Origin: Candidatus Krumholzibacteriia bacterium
GTDB taxonomy: Bacteria; Krumholzibacteriota; Krumholzibacteriia; LZORAL124-64-63
Direction: 5' to 3'
Assembly (NCBI GenBank): GCA_016744705.1
Contig: JADGDU010000008.1
Coordinates: 103,616-167,615, forward strand
DNA length: 64,000 nt
Position numbers and translations under genes: made by a program
In this document: piece after piece, positions 53,744-63,400 of the stretch
Numbering within the stretch: position 1 is the first letter of the stretch
Layout of the letters: every line of letters starts with the position of its first letter
Notes under the pieces: generated by a model
Told to the model about the DNA's origin: nothing
What the model saw: the letters and a program-made list of their open reading frames with translations, nothing else
Database searches by the model: none

Positions 53744-54886
53744 ATGACCTTTTCCCGGATACTGTGTTTTTTGACTCCCCTGAGGGAGTCAGTTTTCAAT
53801 CAATCTCGTTCCATAAAAAAGGATTCTGTTTATTTAAGTGCAGGCATTACTTGGCTGCGTCAGGCACAGGAAGTAGATACAGGAGCAGGCTTTGCTCACA
53901 GTTTTGCCTTGAAAACTGGGTGGAGTGCAGCCTACCCGGAGACTACTGGCTACATTGCCAAAACTTTGCTTCTTCTGGCTGATGTTTATGATGATTCGGA
54001 TCTCCGTGCTGCTGCATTGTCGGCTTGTGATTGGCTGATCAAGTGCCAACAGGGTGGGGCGATTGTAAGCCCTCTGTTTTCTGCCGATGACGGCATTGTT
54101 TTTGATACTGGACAGGTCCTTTTTGGTTTTATCCAGGCCTACATCGCTACGGGTAATGACAAATATATTGAAGCAGCGAAAAAGGCAGGAGACTGGCTGG
54201 TCTCGGTGGCTGATCAAGAGGGAATTTGGACGAAATCAACCCATCTGGGCGTACCACACGTCTATAACGTGCGGGTAGCCTGGGCCCTCCTTGAACTCCA
54301 TGGAATTACCGGACAATCCGATTATGCAGAGATTGCTCGCAGCAACATTAATTTTGCGTTGACCCATGAAGAAAATGGCTGGTTCGACAAATGTGCCTTC
54401 AACACGGGTGATATGCCCTACACGCACAATTTGGGTTATGCCACCCGAGGGCTGCTTGAATCTCATTCTTTGATGCCCGATGAATCGGTTTTTTCTGCTG
54501 CTCAACGCTCTGCTGACCATGTTCTGAAATTTTTGCGGCCTGATGGCTTTTTGCCTGGTCAAATAGGCCCAGGCCATTCATGCCGGGATTCCTATGTTTG
54601 TTTGACAGGCAATTGTCAGTTTGCAATTATTTGGTATAAGCTTTACAGAATTACAGGTCTTTCAAAGTATTTGGACGCTGCTGACAGAATCTTGGATTTC
54701 GTAAAATCAACGGTAAATGTCGATACAAAAAGGAAAGAAGTGAAAGGGGCGGTGGCGGGGTCTCGACCGCTGTGGGGTGAGTATGCAAGGCTTTCGTACC
54801 CAAATTGGGCAACTAAGTTTTTCCTGGATGCTTTGTTGGAAAAGAAAATCACACGAGATTCAACTACCACGGAGTTGGAATCATGA
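53744..54886 (+). CDS. Alpha/alpha-barrel protein of a polysaccharide locus
   Basis: A 380-residue protein dominated by repeated helix pairs (ITWLRQAQ, ACDWLIKCQQ, AKKAGDWLVSVADQEG, YNVRVAWALLELHGITGQ), as in (alpha/alpha)6 barrels of glucuronyl epimerases, glycosidases and lyases. No signal peptide is evident. I cannot assign a reaction. It overlaps the next glycosyltransferase by ATGA, so both act in the same pathway, probably modification or polymer tailoring of a surface glycan. Confidence 0.65.
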   Translation: MTFSRILCFLTPLRESVFNQSRSIKKDSVYLSAGITWLRQAQEVDTGAGFAHSFALKTGWSAAYPETTGYIAKTLLLLADVYDDSDLRAAALSACDWLIKCQQGGAIVSPLFSADDGIVFDTGQVLFGFIQAYIATGNDKYIEAAKKAGDWLVSVADQEGIWTKSTHLGVPHVYNVRVAWALLELHGITGQSDYAEIARSNINFALTHEENGWFDKCAFNTGDMPYTHNLGYATRGLLESHSLMPDESVFSAAQRSADHVLKFLRPDGFLPGQIGPGHSCRDSYVCLTGNCQFAIIWYKLYRITGLSKYLDAADRILDFVKSTVNVDTKRKEVKGAVAGSRPLWGEYARLSYPNWATKFFLDALLEKKITRDSTTTELES

Positions 54887-56046
54887 CTAAGCCCAAAACC
54901 GAACTGGTAGTTTTGTCTGATGATTGGTTCGGAATGCCCAGTAGCTGCAAGCATTTAATTTCCAATTTAGGAGATGAAATCCAGGTGTCATGGGTGGATA
55001 CCATCGGCTTACGTGAGCCCTCCCTTTCCATTTATGATCTCATGCGTTCTCTAAAAAAAATCTCCGGTTGGATTGGGAAAGACAAAACTTCTCCGGCCCA
55101 TGATGCCAGCACTTTGCCTTCCTGGATGCGCACATTCGATCCGATTCAGTTGCCTTTTCTTAGGTTCTCTGCTATCCGGAGATTTAACGCTGGCAACATT
55201 GCCCGAGCCATTGGACCAAAACCTCTGGGTCAGAACCGGATTATTTTGACGACTTGGCCGTTTATGGGTGACTTGCTTCATCTATCAGATGCTGATTTGA
55301 AAGTGTATTACAGGGTGGACCATTTTCACAAGTTCCCTGGAGTGAATGAACGTTTGATTCTAGACTTGGAAACTCGTCAGCTTTCAGAAGTGGATCTACT
55401 TATCGGCTCTTCCCTTGAACTTCTGGAATTAGATATAGACGCCAATAAAAAATGTTACTTGCCACATGGGGTGGACTACGAACATTTTGCTGCTGCCAAA
55501 AAACCTGAAGCTCCCCTACGAAAAGATTTGAAAGGTCTCACTGTGGGATTTTTCGGGATTTTGGATGAGTGGATTGATTTAGAGCTTATGGCAGAAATGG
55601 CTCGTTTACGACCGGATTGGAATTTCAGTATTTTAGGGCCGCATCGGTGTGATATTTCCCCATTGCAAGGTCTTGAGAATGTTGAGTTACAAGGCGCTGT
55701 CCCTTACGAAGAATTACCGGAACGAGCCGCTTGTTTTGATGTGGCCTTAATTCCGTTTATTATCAACGAGCTTACTATGGCCGTGAATCCGCTCAAAATG
55801 ATGGAATATTTTGCCATGGGTTTGCCGGTGGTCAGCACTCCGTTGCCCGAAGTTGTCCGTCATGGAAATTTGGTGTCCATTGCCAAAACACCGTTGGAGT
55901 CGGTCAATGCTGTAGAGGATATCTTTTCCAAAGACCGAGAGCAGCAGCGTGCTGCTGCCAGCAAGCTGGCCCTCGCGGCAAGTTGGCGTTTCCGCAGTCA
56001 GGAATTAAAGAATTTCTTAAATGAAACGGGAAAAGTTTCCATCTAG
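54883..56046 (+). CDS. Glycosyltransferase (GT-B fold, TuaH/WcaI-like)
   Basis: A 387-residue GT-B enzyme: PHGVDYEHFAAA and GFFGILDEWIDLELMAEMA mark the linker and donor half, and MAVNPLKMMEYFAMGLPVVST is the family's donor-binding motif (NPxKxxEYxAxGxPVVxT). Signal peptide absent, so it acts in the cytoplasm on a nucleotide-sugar and lipid-linked or intermediate acceptor. Starts in an ATGA overlap with the barrel protein and converges on the epimerase with four bases between stops. Confidence 0.88.
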   Translation: MTKPKTELVVLSDDWFGMPSSCKHLISNLGDEIQVSWVDTIGLREPSLSIYDLMRSLKKISGWIGKDKTSPAHDASTLPSWMRTFDPIQLPFLRFSAIRRFNAGNIARAIGPKPLGQNRIILTTWPFMGDLLHLSDADLKVYYRVDHFHKFPGVNERLILDLETRQLSEVDLLIGSSLELLELDIDANKKCYLPHGVDYEHFAAAKKPEAPLRKDLKGLTVGFFGILDEWIDLELMAEMARLRPDWNFSILGPHRCDISPLQGLENVELQGAVPYEELPERAACFDVALIPFIINELTMAVNPLKMMEYFAMGLPVVSTPLPEVVRHGNLVSIAKTPLESVNAVEDIFSKDREQQRAAASKLALAASWRFRSQELKNFLNETGKVSI

Positions 56047-56050
56047 TGGC

Positions 56051-57229
56051 TTAATCGTTTTCGGGGTTGAATTCTTCGAGTTTCCCGTTGGTGCCTCCCA
56101 TTTCAACTTTAAACTCACGAGCGATTCTGGCGGCTATTCGCTTGGCAGCTAAGCCATCGCCATAGGGGTTCACGGCTTTGGCCATCCGGCTGTATTCTTT
56201 GGGGTCGCCAAGGAGAAGCGTCACATTCTCGACGATGGCTTGTCTATTTGTTCCCGTCAGTCGAGCTGTTCCGGCAGAAACGGCTTCGGGACGCTCAGTG
56301 CATTCTCTGAGGACGAGCACGGGCTTTCCAAGGCTGGGTGCTTCTTCCTGCACTCCGCCGCTGTCGGTGATTATCAATTCAGCTTGGCTCATGAGGTTAA
56401 CAAAATTGACATAATCGACCGGATCGATTAGCCGTAGGCCTTCAACCCCATCCAGGAAGGAATTAACCTTAGCCCGGATGTTGGGATTGGGGTGGACTGG
56501 ATAGATGATCTCCGCTTCTGGGAATTTTTCAAGAATTTCACGCAAGGCCAGACAAACTTCTTCAACCCCATCTCCGAAATTTTCACGCCGATGCATTGTC
56601 ACCAGGATGCCTCTGTGTTGCTTGTCGAAAGAAACTTCGGATGAGGAGGTTTTACGCCCCGCTATACTGACAATGGCATCGATTACAGTATTACCAGTGA
56701 TGGCGATGGCTTCATCGGAAATACCATGGCGAAGAAGGTTCTGTTTGCTGGCCAGTGTTGGAGCAAAATGAAGGGTTGCAAGCTGGCTGGTGAGCATGCG
56801 GTTCATTTCCTCAGGAAATGGGCTGTATCGCTGGAAAGAACGCAAGCCGGCTTCTACATGGCCAACAGGGATTTGTTGGTAGAATGAGGCTAAGGCGGCA
56901 GCTGTGGAGGTTGTGGTGTCTCCATGGACTAGGACCAGGTCGGGGGATTCTTTTTCGAGGATTTCTTTCATGCCTTCAAGAACACGGGTGGTGACTTGAT
57001 ATAAGTCCTGCCCCTGGGTCATGACCTCGAGGTTGTATTCAGCTTTGAGGGAGAATATTTCTAATACTTGATGGAGCAGTTCTTGGTGTTGGCCGGTGAG
57101 GGCTACGACTACTTCAAATATGTTTGGGTGTTTCTGAAGCTCCAGGATTACAGGGGCCATTTTTATCGCTTCGGGGCGGGTGCCGAATACAAGTAGGATT
57201 TTGCGTTTTGGGAGTGTGGTGGTTGGCAT
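56051..57229 (-). CDS. wecB: UDP-N-acetylglucosamine 2-epimerase (non-hydrolysing)
   Basis: Converts UDP-GlcNAc to UDP-ManNAc. VFGTRPEAIKMAPVI at the N-terminus and the DSGGVQEEAPSLGKPVLVLRECTERPEA segment are diagnostic. Length of 392 residues is normal. It supplies ManNAc for a surface polysaccharide. AAAGGA lies nine bases before the ATG. It is divergently oriented from the sulfotransferase-containing end of the locus. Confidence 0.95.
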   Translation of the reverse strand: MPTTTLPKRKILLVFGTRPEAIKMAPVILELQKHPNIFEVVVALTGQHQELLHQVLEIFSLKAEYNLEVMTQGQDLYQVTTRVLEGMKEILEKESPDLVLVHGDTTTSTAAALASFYQQIPVGHVEAGLRSFQRYSPFPEEMNRMLTSQLATLHFAPTLASKQNLLRHGISDEAIAITGNTVIDAIVSIAGRKTSSSEVSFDKQHRGILVTMHRRENFGDGVEEVCLALREILEKFPEAEIIYPVHPNPNIRAKVNSFLDGVEGLRLIDPVDYVNFVNLMSQAELIITDSGGVQEEAPSLGKPVLVLRECTERPEAVSAGTARLTGTNRQAIVENVTLLLGDPKEYSRMAKAVNPYGDGLAAKRIAARIAREFKVEMGGTNGKLEEFNPEND

Positions 57230-57343
57230 GGCTGTGGTTCCTTTATTCTTTGGCTCGCCCTTAGAAAGGTCGCAAATAAGAAAGTAATTATTACTGGATG
57301 AGTGTAAGGATTGTTTTGTGAATTATCTGGACCTTCATGCTCA

Positions 57344-58252
57344 CTACATATAGAGAGATGAGCCAAGTTTTAAATTTTGGATTTCTCCCAAGATCTCTCT
57401 ATTGAGTTGTTCTATGTGCTCTCTATCAAGAGAGTTGTTTTCTTTGGCCTTTCTTGTGGACTTTTGATTGAGGTGGGTTCCAATTACACTCTTGAGTGTG
57501 TTTTCATCATATTCGATTTCCAATTCAGAAAACAAACGCAAAACAGCATCGAAGTCCGAAAGCTCTTTTGTTTGTATATGACTCATCTTAATATCTGGGA
57601 AAATTGAGTGAAATCTTTTGGTCCGGGCTTCAATTTCGTAATAGTACCACAAACATTTCATCATGCTTTTGTCGGTGCCCTCGTATGTTTCAATAAATTC
57701 ATTGAGTTGCAAGACGTTGTCACGATCGGATGGCGCACAAAGGTAAGTCATTCCTGCTTCAGTCTCGCCTGGTATGGAACCAATATTAAAAAAGGAAGCA
57801 GCCACACTGATGGGGTCCCTATAAAGGTGGATTACCTTCATTTTTTCTTTAAACTCTATAGCTGCAGGGTAGCAAAAATTCTTTATAAAAAGGTGATTCG
57901 TTTCGACGTAAACCTTATGGCCAATGGCTGCTCGTCTAATGTATACTTTTTTTAATGATTCAAACCTTCTCACTAAATGAAAAAATTGATCATCCCTTTT
58001 TAGCTGGGGGTTGTTGACCATTATGGGGTGAGGCTCGTGGTAAGTGATGGCCCCATCAATGCTTTTCAAAATCGTTGTCAATGAATCTGTGCCACTGCGT
58101 CCTGTGGTGGCTACAAAAACAAAAGATTCGACTTTTCTTGTTTTAAGTGAGAGCCAGAGACCATAAAGAGTACCGACAAGGGGAGTTCTCTTTATTCTGA
58201 CAAAAAAATTGTTTTGTTTTTTGGGCATTTCATTCTTTCTACTCTTCAACAA
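57344..58252 (-). CDS. Sulfotransferase-family protein
   Basis: A 302-residue protein with a PAPS-binding 5'-phosphosulfate loop (TGRSGTDSL) and downstream histidine-bearing strand (TYHEPHPI), the hallmarks of sulfotransferase P-loop proteins. Others of this family act on glycans; its place among glycosyltransferases suggests sulfation of the same polysaccharide. The gene and its surroundings are AT-rich, unlike the rest of the window. No signal peptide is visible. Confidence 0.78.
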   Translation of the reverse strand: MLKSRKNEMPKKQNNFFVRIKRTPLVGTLYGLWLSLKTRKVESFVFVATTGRSGTDSLTTILKSIDGAITYHEPHPIMVNNPQLKRDDQFFHLVRRFESLKKVYIRRAAIGHKVYVETNHLFIKNFCYPAAIEFKEKMKVIHLYRDPISVAASFFNIGSIPGETEAGMTYLCAPSDRDNVLQLNEFIETYEGTDKSMMKCLWYYYEIEARTKRFHSIFPDIKMSHIQTKELSDFDAVLRLFSELEIEYDENTLKSVIGTHLNQKSTRKAKENNSLDREHIEQLNREILGEIQNLKLGSSLYM

Positions 58253-58398
58253 ACCTCAGGGCCAACCATTTCTTAGAGTAATCTCTGATCCGCAAAAAAC
58301 CACCACAAATCTTTGCTTTAATTCTTTCTGATGAATGAGAGCAGCTACTGAAAGGAAATGAGCGTTTCAGTTCTTGTGATATAAATACAAGTGCGATC

Positions 58399-58427
58399 TT
58401 GAAATTTTGTCTGAGAATATGTAAAAT
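58399..58427 (+). promoter_or_regulatory. Putative sigma-70 promoter of the GT2 gene
   Basis: TTGAAA, 17 bases, TAAAAT, about 120 bases upstream of the glycosyltransferase start at 58548. The surrounding 295-base intergenic region is AT-rich and holds nothing else recognisable. Confidence 0.5.
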
Positions 58428-58547
58428 ACAGACTAATATTTTACTCTAGGGGTAGCGTTTTAAGAGGATTACATTCATCTTCCAGATGACTGATGAAGAA
58501 TTTTTAGTCAACAATTTCTGTTCCATGAAGCCTCGCAGGAGAATCTC

Positions 58548-59567
58548 TTGTCCAAATGTTTGGAATTATCGGTAGTAATGCCTGTTCGCAATGAAGAGCG
58601 GTATATTGGTACAGTTCTGCAGCAATTGCTCAATCAAAGCCTGGATTCGGAAAAGTATGAAATTCTTGTTGTTGACGGTCAAAGCACGGATAAAACACGA
58701 AAAATTGTTCAAGCCATGCAAGTTGAGAATTCAAATGTACAATTATTGAATAATCCTGATTGCCTCTCTTCTAGTGCTCGAAATGTCGGATCTAAGCATG
58801 CCAGAGGACAATTTGTTCTATTTGTAGATGGCCATTGCAATATAGTCCACAATGATATGCTTGAAATAGCTCTTGAGGCCTTTCTAAAGGGTGAACGTTG
58901 TGTTTCGCGACCACAGCCATTGGTCGCGCAACAGGAAAATTCCTTCTCAAGTGCGATTGTTCTGGCCAGGCATTCTCTTATTGGTCATGGTGCCCGGTCG
59001 ATGATATACAATAATACTGCCCAGCATTGCAGTCCGTTGACGGCTGGGTGTGGGTATGAATTAGGCTTGTACTGGGAGCTTGGTGGAGTGGATGAAAGTT
59101 TTGATGCCGCTGAGGACCTGGAGTTTAATTACCGAGTTCAAGAGGCTGGAGTTGATGCCTACCACTCTGAGAAATTTTCCATTGAATATATACCCAGAAA
59201 TTCAATGAGTGCCCTTTTTCGACAGCTATATCGCTATGGATACGGTCGTGGTCGGATGACACGAAAGCACCCGGTTACCTTTTCTTTTTTGACAAGTTTA
59301 CTTGGGGTTATGGGGCTTTTTTCCATCCTTTTACCATTAATTGGACTTTTCTCACCAGCGGCAAGACTTGTTCTAGGGTGGTGCTTTCTCCCCTATTTGA
59401 TGATTACGGCTATTGCGTCACTAAAGGTCTCTGGTGGCCAACGTCCTTGGTCTTGGCTAAAAGTGTGGTCAGTTTTTCCTGCCATTCATTTTGGTGCTGG
59501 TATTGGGTATATAATGGGGCTTGTAAGGGGACCTGCCTGGAGCAATTCTATCGTTCAAAAGAGCTGA
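58548..59567 (+). CDS. Family-2 glycosyltransferase with C-terminal membrane helices (ExoA-like)
   Basis: A 339-residue GT-A enzyme. Start is TTG at 58548 with AGGAGA upstream. The nucleotide-sugar fold begins VVMPVRNEERYIG and the metal site is VDGHC, in the usual DxD position. A D-x-x-E-D-L-type catalytic region appears as DAAEDLEFNYRV, and RQLYRYGYGRGRM precedes two to three membrane helices (about 235-330), as in ExoA-like succinoglycan enzymes. It presumably adds a sugar to a lipid-linked glycan at the inner membrane. Confidence 0.9.
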   Translation: MSKCLELSVVMPVRNEERYIGTVLQQLLNQSLDSEKYEILVVDGQSTDKTRKIVQAMQVENSNVQLLNNPDCLSSSARNVGSKHARGQFVLFVDGHCNIVHNDMLEIALEAFLKGERCVSRPQPLVAQQENSFSSAIVLARHSLIGHGARSMIYNNTAQHCSPLTAGCGYELGLYWELGGVDESFDAAEDLEFNYRVQEAGVDAYHSEKFSIEYIPRNSMSALFRQLYRYGYGRGRMTRKHPVTFSFLTSLLGVMGLFSILLPLIGLFSPAARLVLGWCFLPYLMITAIASLKVSGGQRPWSWLKVWSVFPAIHFGAGIGYIMGLVRGPAWSNSIVQKS

Positions 59568-59609
59568 AGGTTGGCTTTGGTGAAACTTGCCCACTTTGCT
59601 GGGAATGTT

Positions 59610-60431
59610 TTATTTGACGAGAATGCCTTTGGCTCTGGCTGTTTCATTTGGAGTTTCCAGGCAAAATAGATAAACCCCACCCGGTTGCTTTTTCCCAAAA
59701 TCGTCAGTTCCGTTCCAGTCTTTGGCTAATAAACCAGCAGGAATTAAACCATTGTGAAGCACGGCTATTTGGTGCCCTCGCATGTCAAATACACTCAGTC
59801 TCCCACTGGTTTCCTGGGCCACATCGAAACTTATGCGGGTTTTGGGATTAAAGGGATTGGGGGCCACCAATAATTGAGTAGGGGCTGTGGGGATACTAAA
59901 ACTATCGCCCACAGCGCTGAGAGGGCTCTCCACAATAATGACCCCTGGGGAGAGTTGGACATTTTCGTATAAGTTTGGAGGTGAAACCTCGTCAAATAAA
60001 CGAGTTTCAACAGACAAGAGGGGGCTTTCACCCATGGTCATTCCTTCAAAATCCCAATATAGCAATTCTCCCGGGCCGGTTAAAAAATCACCGGCACCCA
60101 ATATTACTGCGTAAGCATGCCAGCGGCCTGGCACCTCCTCAAAATCTTCAAACAGTTGGAACCCACTGTCCGCAAACATCGCACCGGGACCTCCACCAAG
60201 ACTCCTGACCACAGTGGTGTCATAACTAACAACCACTTCTATCGTGCGGAAGTTGATGGCTTCATCCAGATTGATGGCCAAGCGAGTTGAGGCTCCACTG
60301 ACCACACGGGTGGTGTCTGAAGGGCTCCATCTGAGGTCTACCTGGGCCAGAGATGCCCCCGCCGCCATCATATTGATGGCGGCGGTCAGGGCAAATACGA
60401 GGAGAGCTTCTTTGTTTTTTTGATAACTCAA
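59610..60431 (-). CDS. Exported cohesin-like/FlgD protein (paralog B)
   Basis: A 273-residue paralog of the protein at 52659-53453. Both share INFRTIE, SLGG, TGPGELL, SVETRLFDE/AVETHLFDE and a C-terminal PNPFNPKT ... ETARAKG(I/F)LVK. The signal peptide ends near GASLAQ. Same cohesin-like fold followed by a FlgD-Ig/type IX-like domain, and again no dockerin. It lies beyond the right end of the polysaccharide locus, and just downstream of a giant modular protein on the same strand. Confidence 0.82.
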   Translation of the reverse strand: MSYQKNKEALLVFALTAAINMMAAGASLAQVDLRWSPSDTTRVVSGASTRLAINLDEAINFRTIEVVVSYDTTVVRSLGGGPGAMFADSGFQLFEDFEEVPGRWHAYAVILGAGDFLTGPGELLYWDFEGMTMGESPLLSVETRLFDEVSPPNLYENVQLSPGVIIVESPLSAVGDSFSIPTAPTQLLVAPNPFNPKTRISFDVAQETSGRLSVFDMRGHQIAVLHNGLIPAGLLAKDWNGTDDFGKKQPGGVYLFCLETPNETARAKGILVK

Positions 60432-60440
60432 TTTAATACT

Positions 60441-63400
60441 CTATTTCATCAGGGTCATTTTTTGCACGTCAGCAAACTCACCAGCTTGGATCCGGTAGAA
60501 GTAAACTCCCGAAGCGACCACTTGTCCCGAGTCATCGCGTCCAGTCCAGGTGGTCTGGTGGTTTCCGGCAGCCATCACGTCATTGACCAAGACGGCAACT
60601 CTGCGTCCGTTCACGCCAAAGACCTCCAGGCGGACATTTTCTTCCTGAGGCAGACTGAAGCTGATGGAGGTTGAGGGGTTAAAGGGGTTCGGGTAATTGC
60701 TGCCCATGATGAAACTAGTGGGGACGTCTATAGAACTGGCCACTTCGAAACTAAATTCCAGTTCTTGATTGTTCACGTCGCGCAATGTGATTTCCAGATT
60801 TTCCAAGTCCATAACAGACAGATCTGGGCAATTGTTTACATCAACGACGATCAGTTCTCCTTCACCCATGATGCTGGCGTCTGTCCCTAAAATGGCACAC
60901 CCCGCATCCAGGCCATGGCTGGCAACATTCCGCAGGAAGAAAGGCTGATCCTGCTCTGCTAATAATGTACCAGCAGATACGATGGTGTTCACAGAAGCGG
61001 GAAGAGAGGCTTGGATGTTGAATCCTTTGAGTCCCGATTCGGTGGAGTGAATATTCAGGCTGAAGGTGGTTGTTCCTATCTGGTTCCAGCTCAGAAGTAT
61101 TGGGCCTGTGCTCTTGGCTCCAGAACCATCTGCGCCACTTGATTTTGCATTGAGGTGGAAATTGGAGGAAGTGATCATCAGGTCCTCAAAGCCAACATAG
61201 TCGTCTGGCAGAGGTATACCTGAGCTATTGAAGTTGTTGGTGGGCCCGACATCCGCATCCTTATTGAAATCTTCATGCCCATCGTTGAGGCCGTAGGACG
61301 CGCCAAGGACAGAGATATCAGACACATTGACCAAGCCGTCAAATGCCAGAGCCATATCGCCGAGGATATAATTGGTGGTTGGGGGCATCAGACCGTAGGG
61401 GGCACTAAAGTTCCCCGCGGCATCCACAGCAAATACTTCGTAGTGATAAATACCCCGTTGAACGACGGTGTCGATAACCGCATCGGCACTTGCGGGGAGT
61501 GTTTTGGCTAATTCCCATTCTGTGCTGGCCATGGCTGCGGCACGGTCGGCGACAGCAGCTGGAACGGTGGTATCAATGTAATCGGGGTAAGTGGATTCGC
61601 CTGCAGCATTGTGCCGCATTCCACGCCAGATTTCGATATGGTCGAGATCACTGTCATCAGGATTGGTCCAGGTGATATTCACCGACTCATGGGCAGGTGA
61701 TACATCCAGAGTGAGAATGGCACCTGTGGCTGTGAGGTCCATGGCGATGGTGTCATTGACTTGCAGCAGGTTGCCTGCAACATCGCGGAATTCACCGTAT
61801 ACAGTTTGAACTCCATCAGCAGATTCGATGGTCCAGGCGTGGGGGGTGCCGAAGGCAACCCAGTCTTCACTGAAGGTGATGTTGTCATTACTGAAGCGCA
61901 TTTCCGTGGCACCACTGACGGTCACGGAGAGCGCAACGATGGGGTTGTTGGTGGCGCTGGCATCATCATTAATTGTGAATGTGCCGCTGGGGCCATTGGT
62001 GTCAACAGATGTGGTGGCGTCGGCAACAGCAGGGGCAGCCTCAACGTGGCCTACTCCATCGGTGGCGATGCTGTAGAATCCGTAGGCTCCATCACTGGGT
62101 GAGGTGAAGGAGAAATTCCCGTCGGCATTACTGCCGGCGCTGGTCCAGGGGCCGGAGTCCAAGCTGTAGAACAACTCGTATGCAGCCACACCAGTGAGAT
62201 TATCAGTACCGATGGCGGTGATATTGAAGATGCCGGTAGTTTGGAAAGCATCCAGAGCAACGATGCTGGATTCCGGGACCGTTAAGTCAAGGATACAACT
62301 GCTTTGGACGGTGCCGGGGTCGACTTCAACGTGGCCCAGGCTATCTGTTCCAATGGTGTAGAAGCCATATGTTCCTTCGCCATCAGTGGCCGTGAAGGAA
62401 ATGGGGCTGGTGCCAAATGATCCCTGGCTGACAAATGCTCCGCCTTCGAAGTTGGCGAACAGTTCAACCGACATGTTCCCTACACCTGCATCGGTGGCAG
62501 AGAAGGCTACAGCGAAAGTGGGGGCACTCTGGTTAATTAAGGCATCGACAGATGAGAGGGGAGCACTGGCATCCTGGGTGCTGCTGACTACAGCGGAGAA
62601 GTCAGATACATTGCCCAGGTTGTCGGTGGCTGCCACTCGGTAGAAATAAGTGAGGCCATCAGTGAGGCCCGTGAATTCGTGGGTCAAACTGGCGATGTTG
62701 CCTGATTCGAGGTCAATCACTGAGAAATCACTCAGTTGGCTGATTTGGAAATTGTAGGCAATCGCTCCGGAAACTGATTCATCACTGGTGGTGATGGTGT
62801 TGGTGGTGCCCATGCTGAACAGAGGTTCGGCCACAAGAACCGGAACATCGGGGGCGTGAGTGTCCACAGCAGTGGAGGCATCAGCGGTGGCGGGAACAGC
62901 TTCAACGTTTCCAACGCTGTCGTTGGCCACGGTGTAGAAGGAGTAGGTGCCATCGCCGTCGGTGGCAGTGAATGAAATGGGACTGTTTGTGAAATTTCCG
63001 AGAGAGGCGAATGATCCACCATCAAAGCTGTAGAACAGTTCCACATCCATCAAACCGCTGGTGAGATCAGAGGCTGTGTATTGGAGGTCGAAAACAGTGC
63101 CCAGGTTTACAGGAAGGGCTTCAACACTTGAGATGGGTGCGTCGGCATCCTGGGTACTGGAAACACTGGATGAAGAAGGGCTGGCTACGTTGTTGGCATT
63201 GCCACTGAACACCCGGTAGTAATAGGTGGTGCCACTGGTCAATCCGGTGAATTCGTAGTTAAGGCCGGCAATGAATGTGCTTTCAAAATTGATGGATGAA
63301 AAGTCCATCTGGTCGCTGGCCTGGACGTTGTAAGTTACAGCGCCGGAAGCCGATTCATCACTCCAGTTAAGGGTGTTTGTGGTGCCCAGGGTGAACAGTG

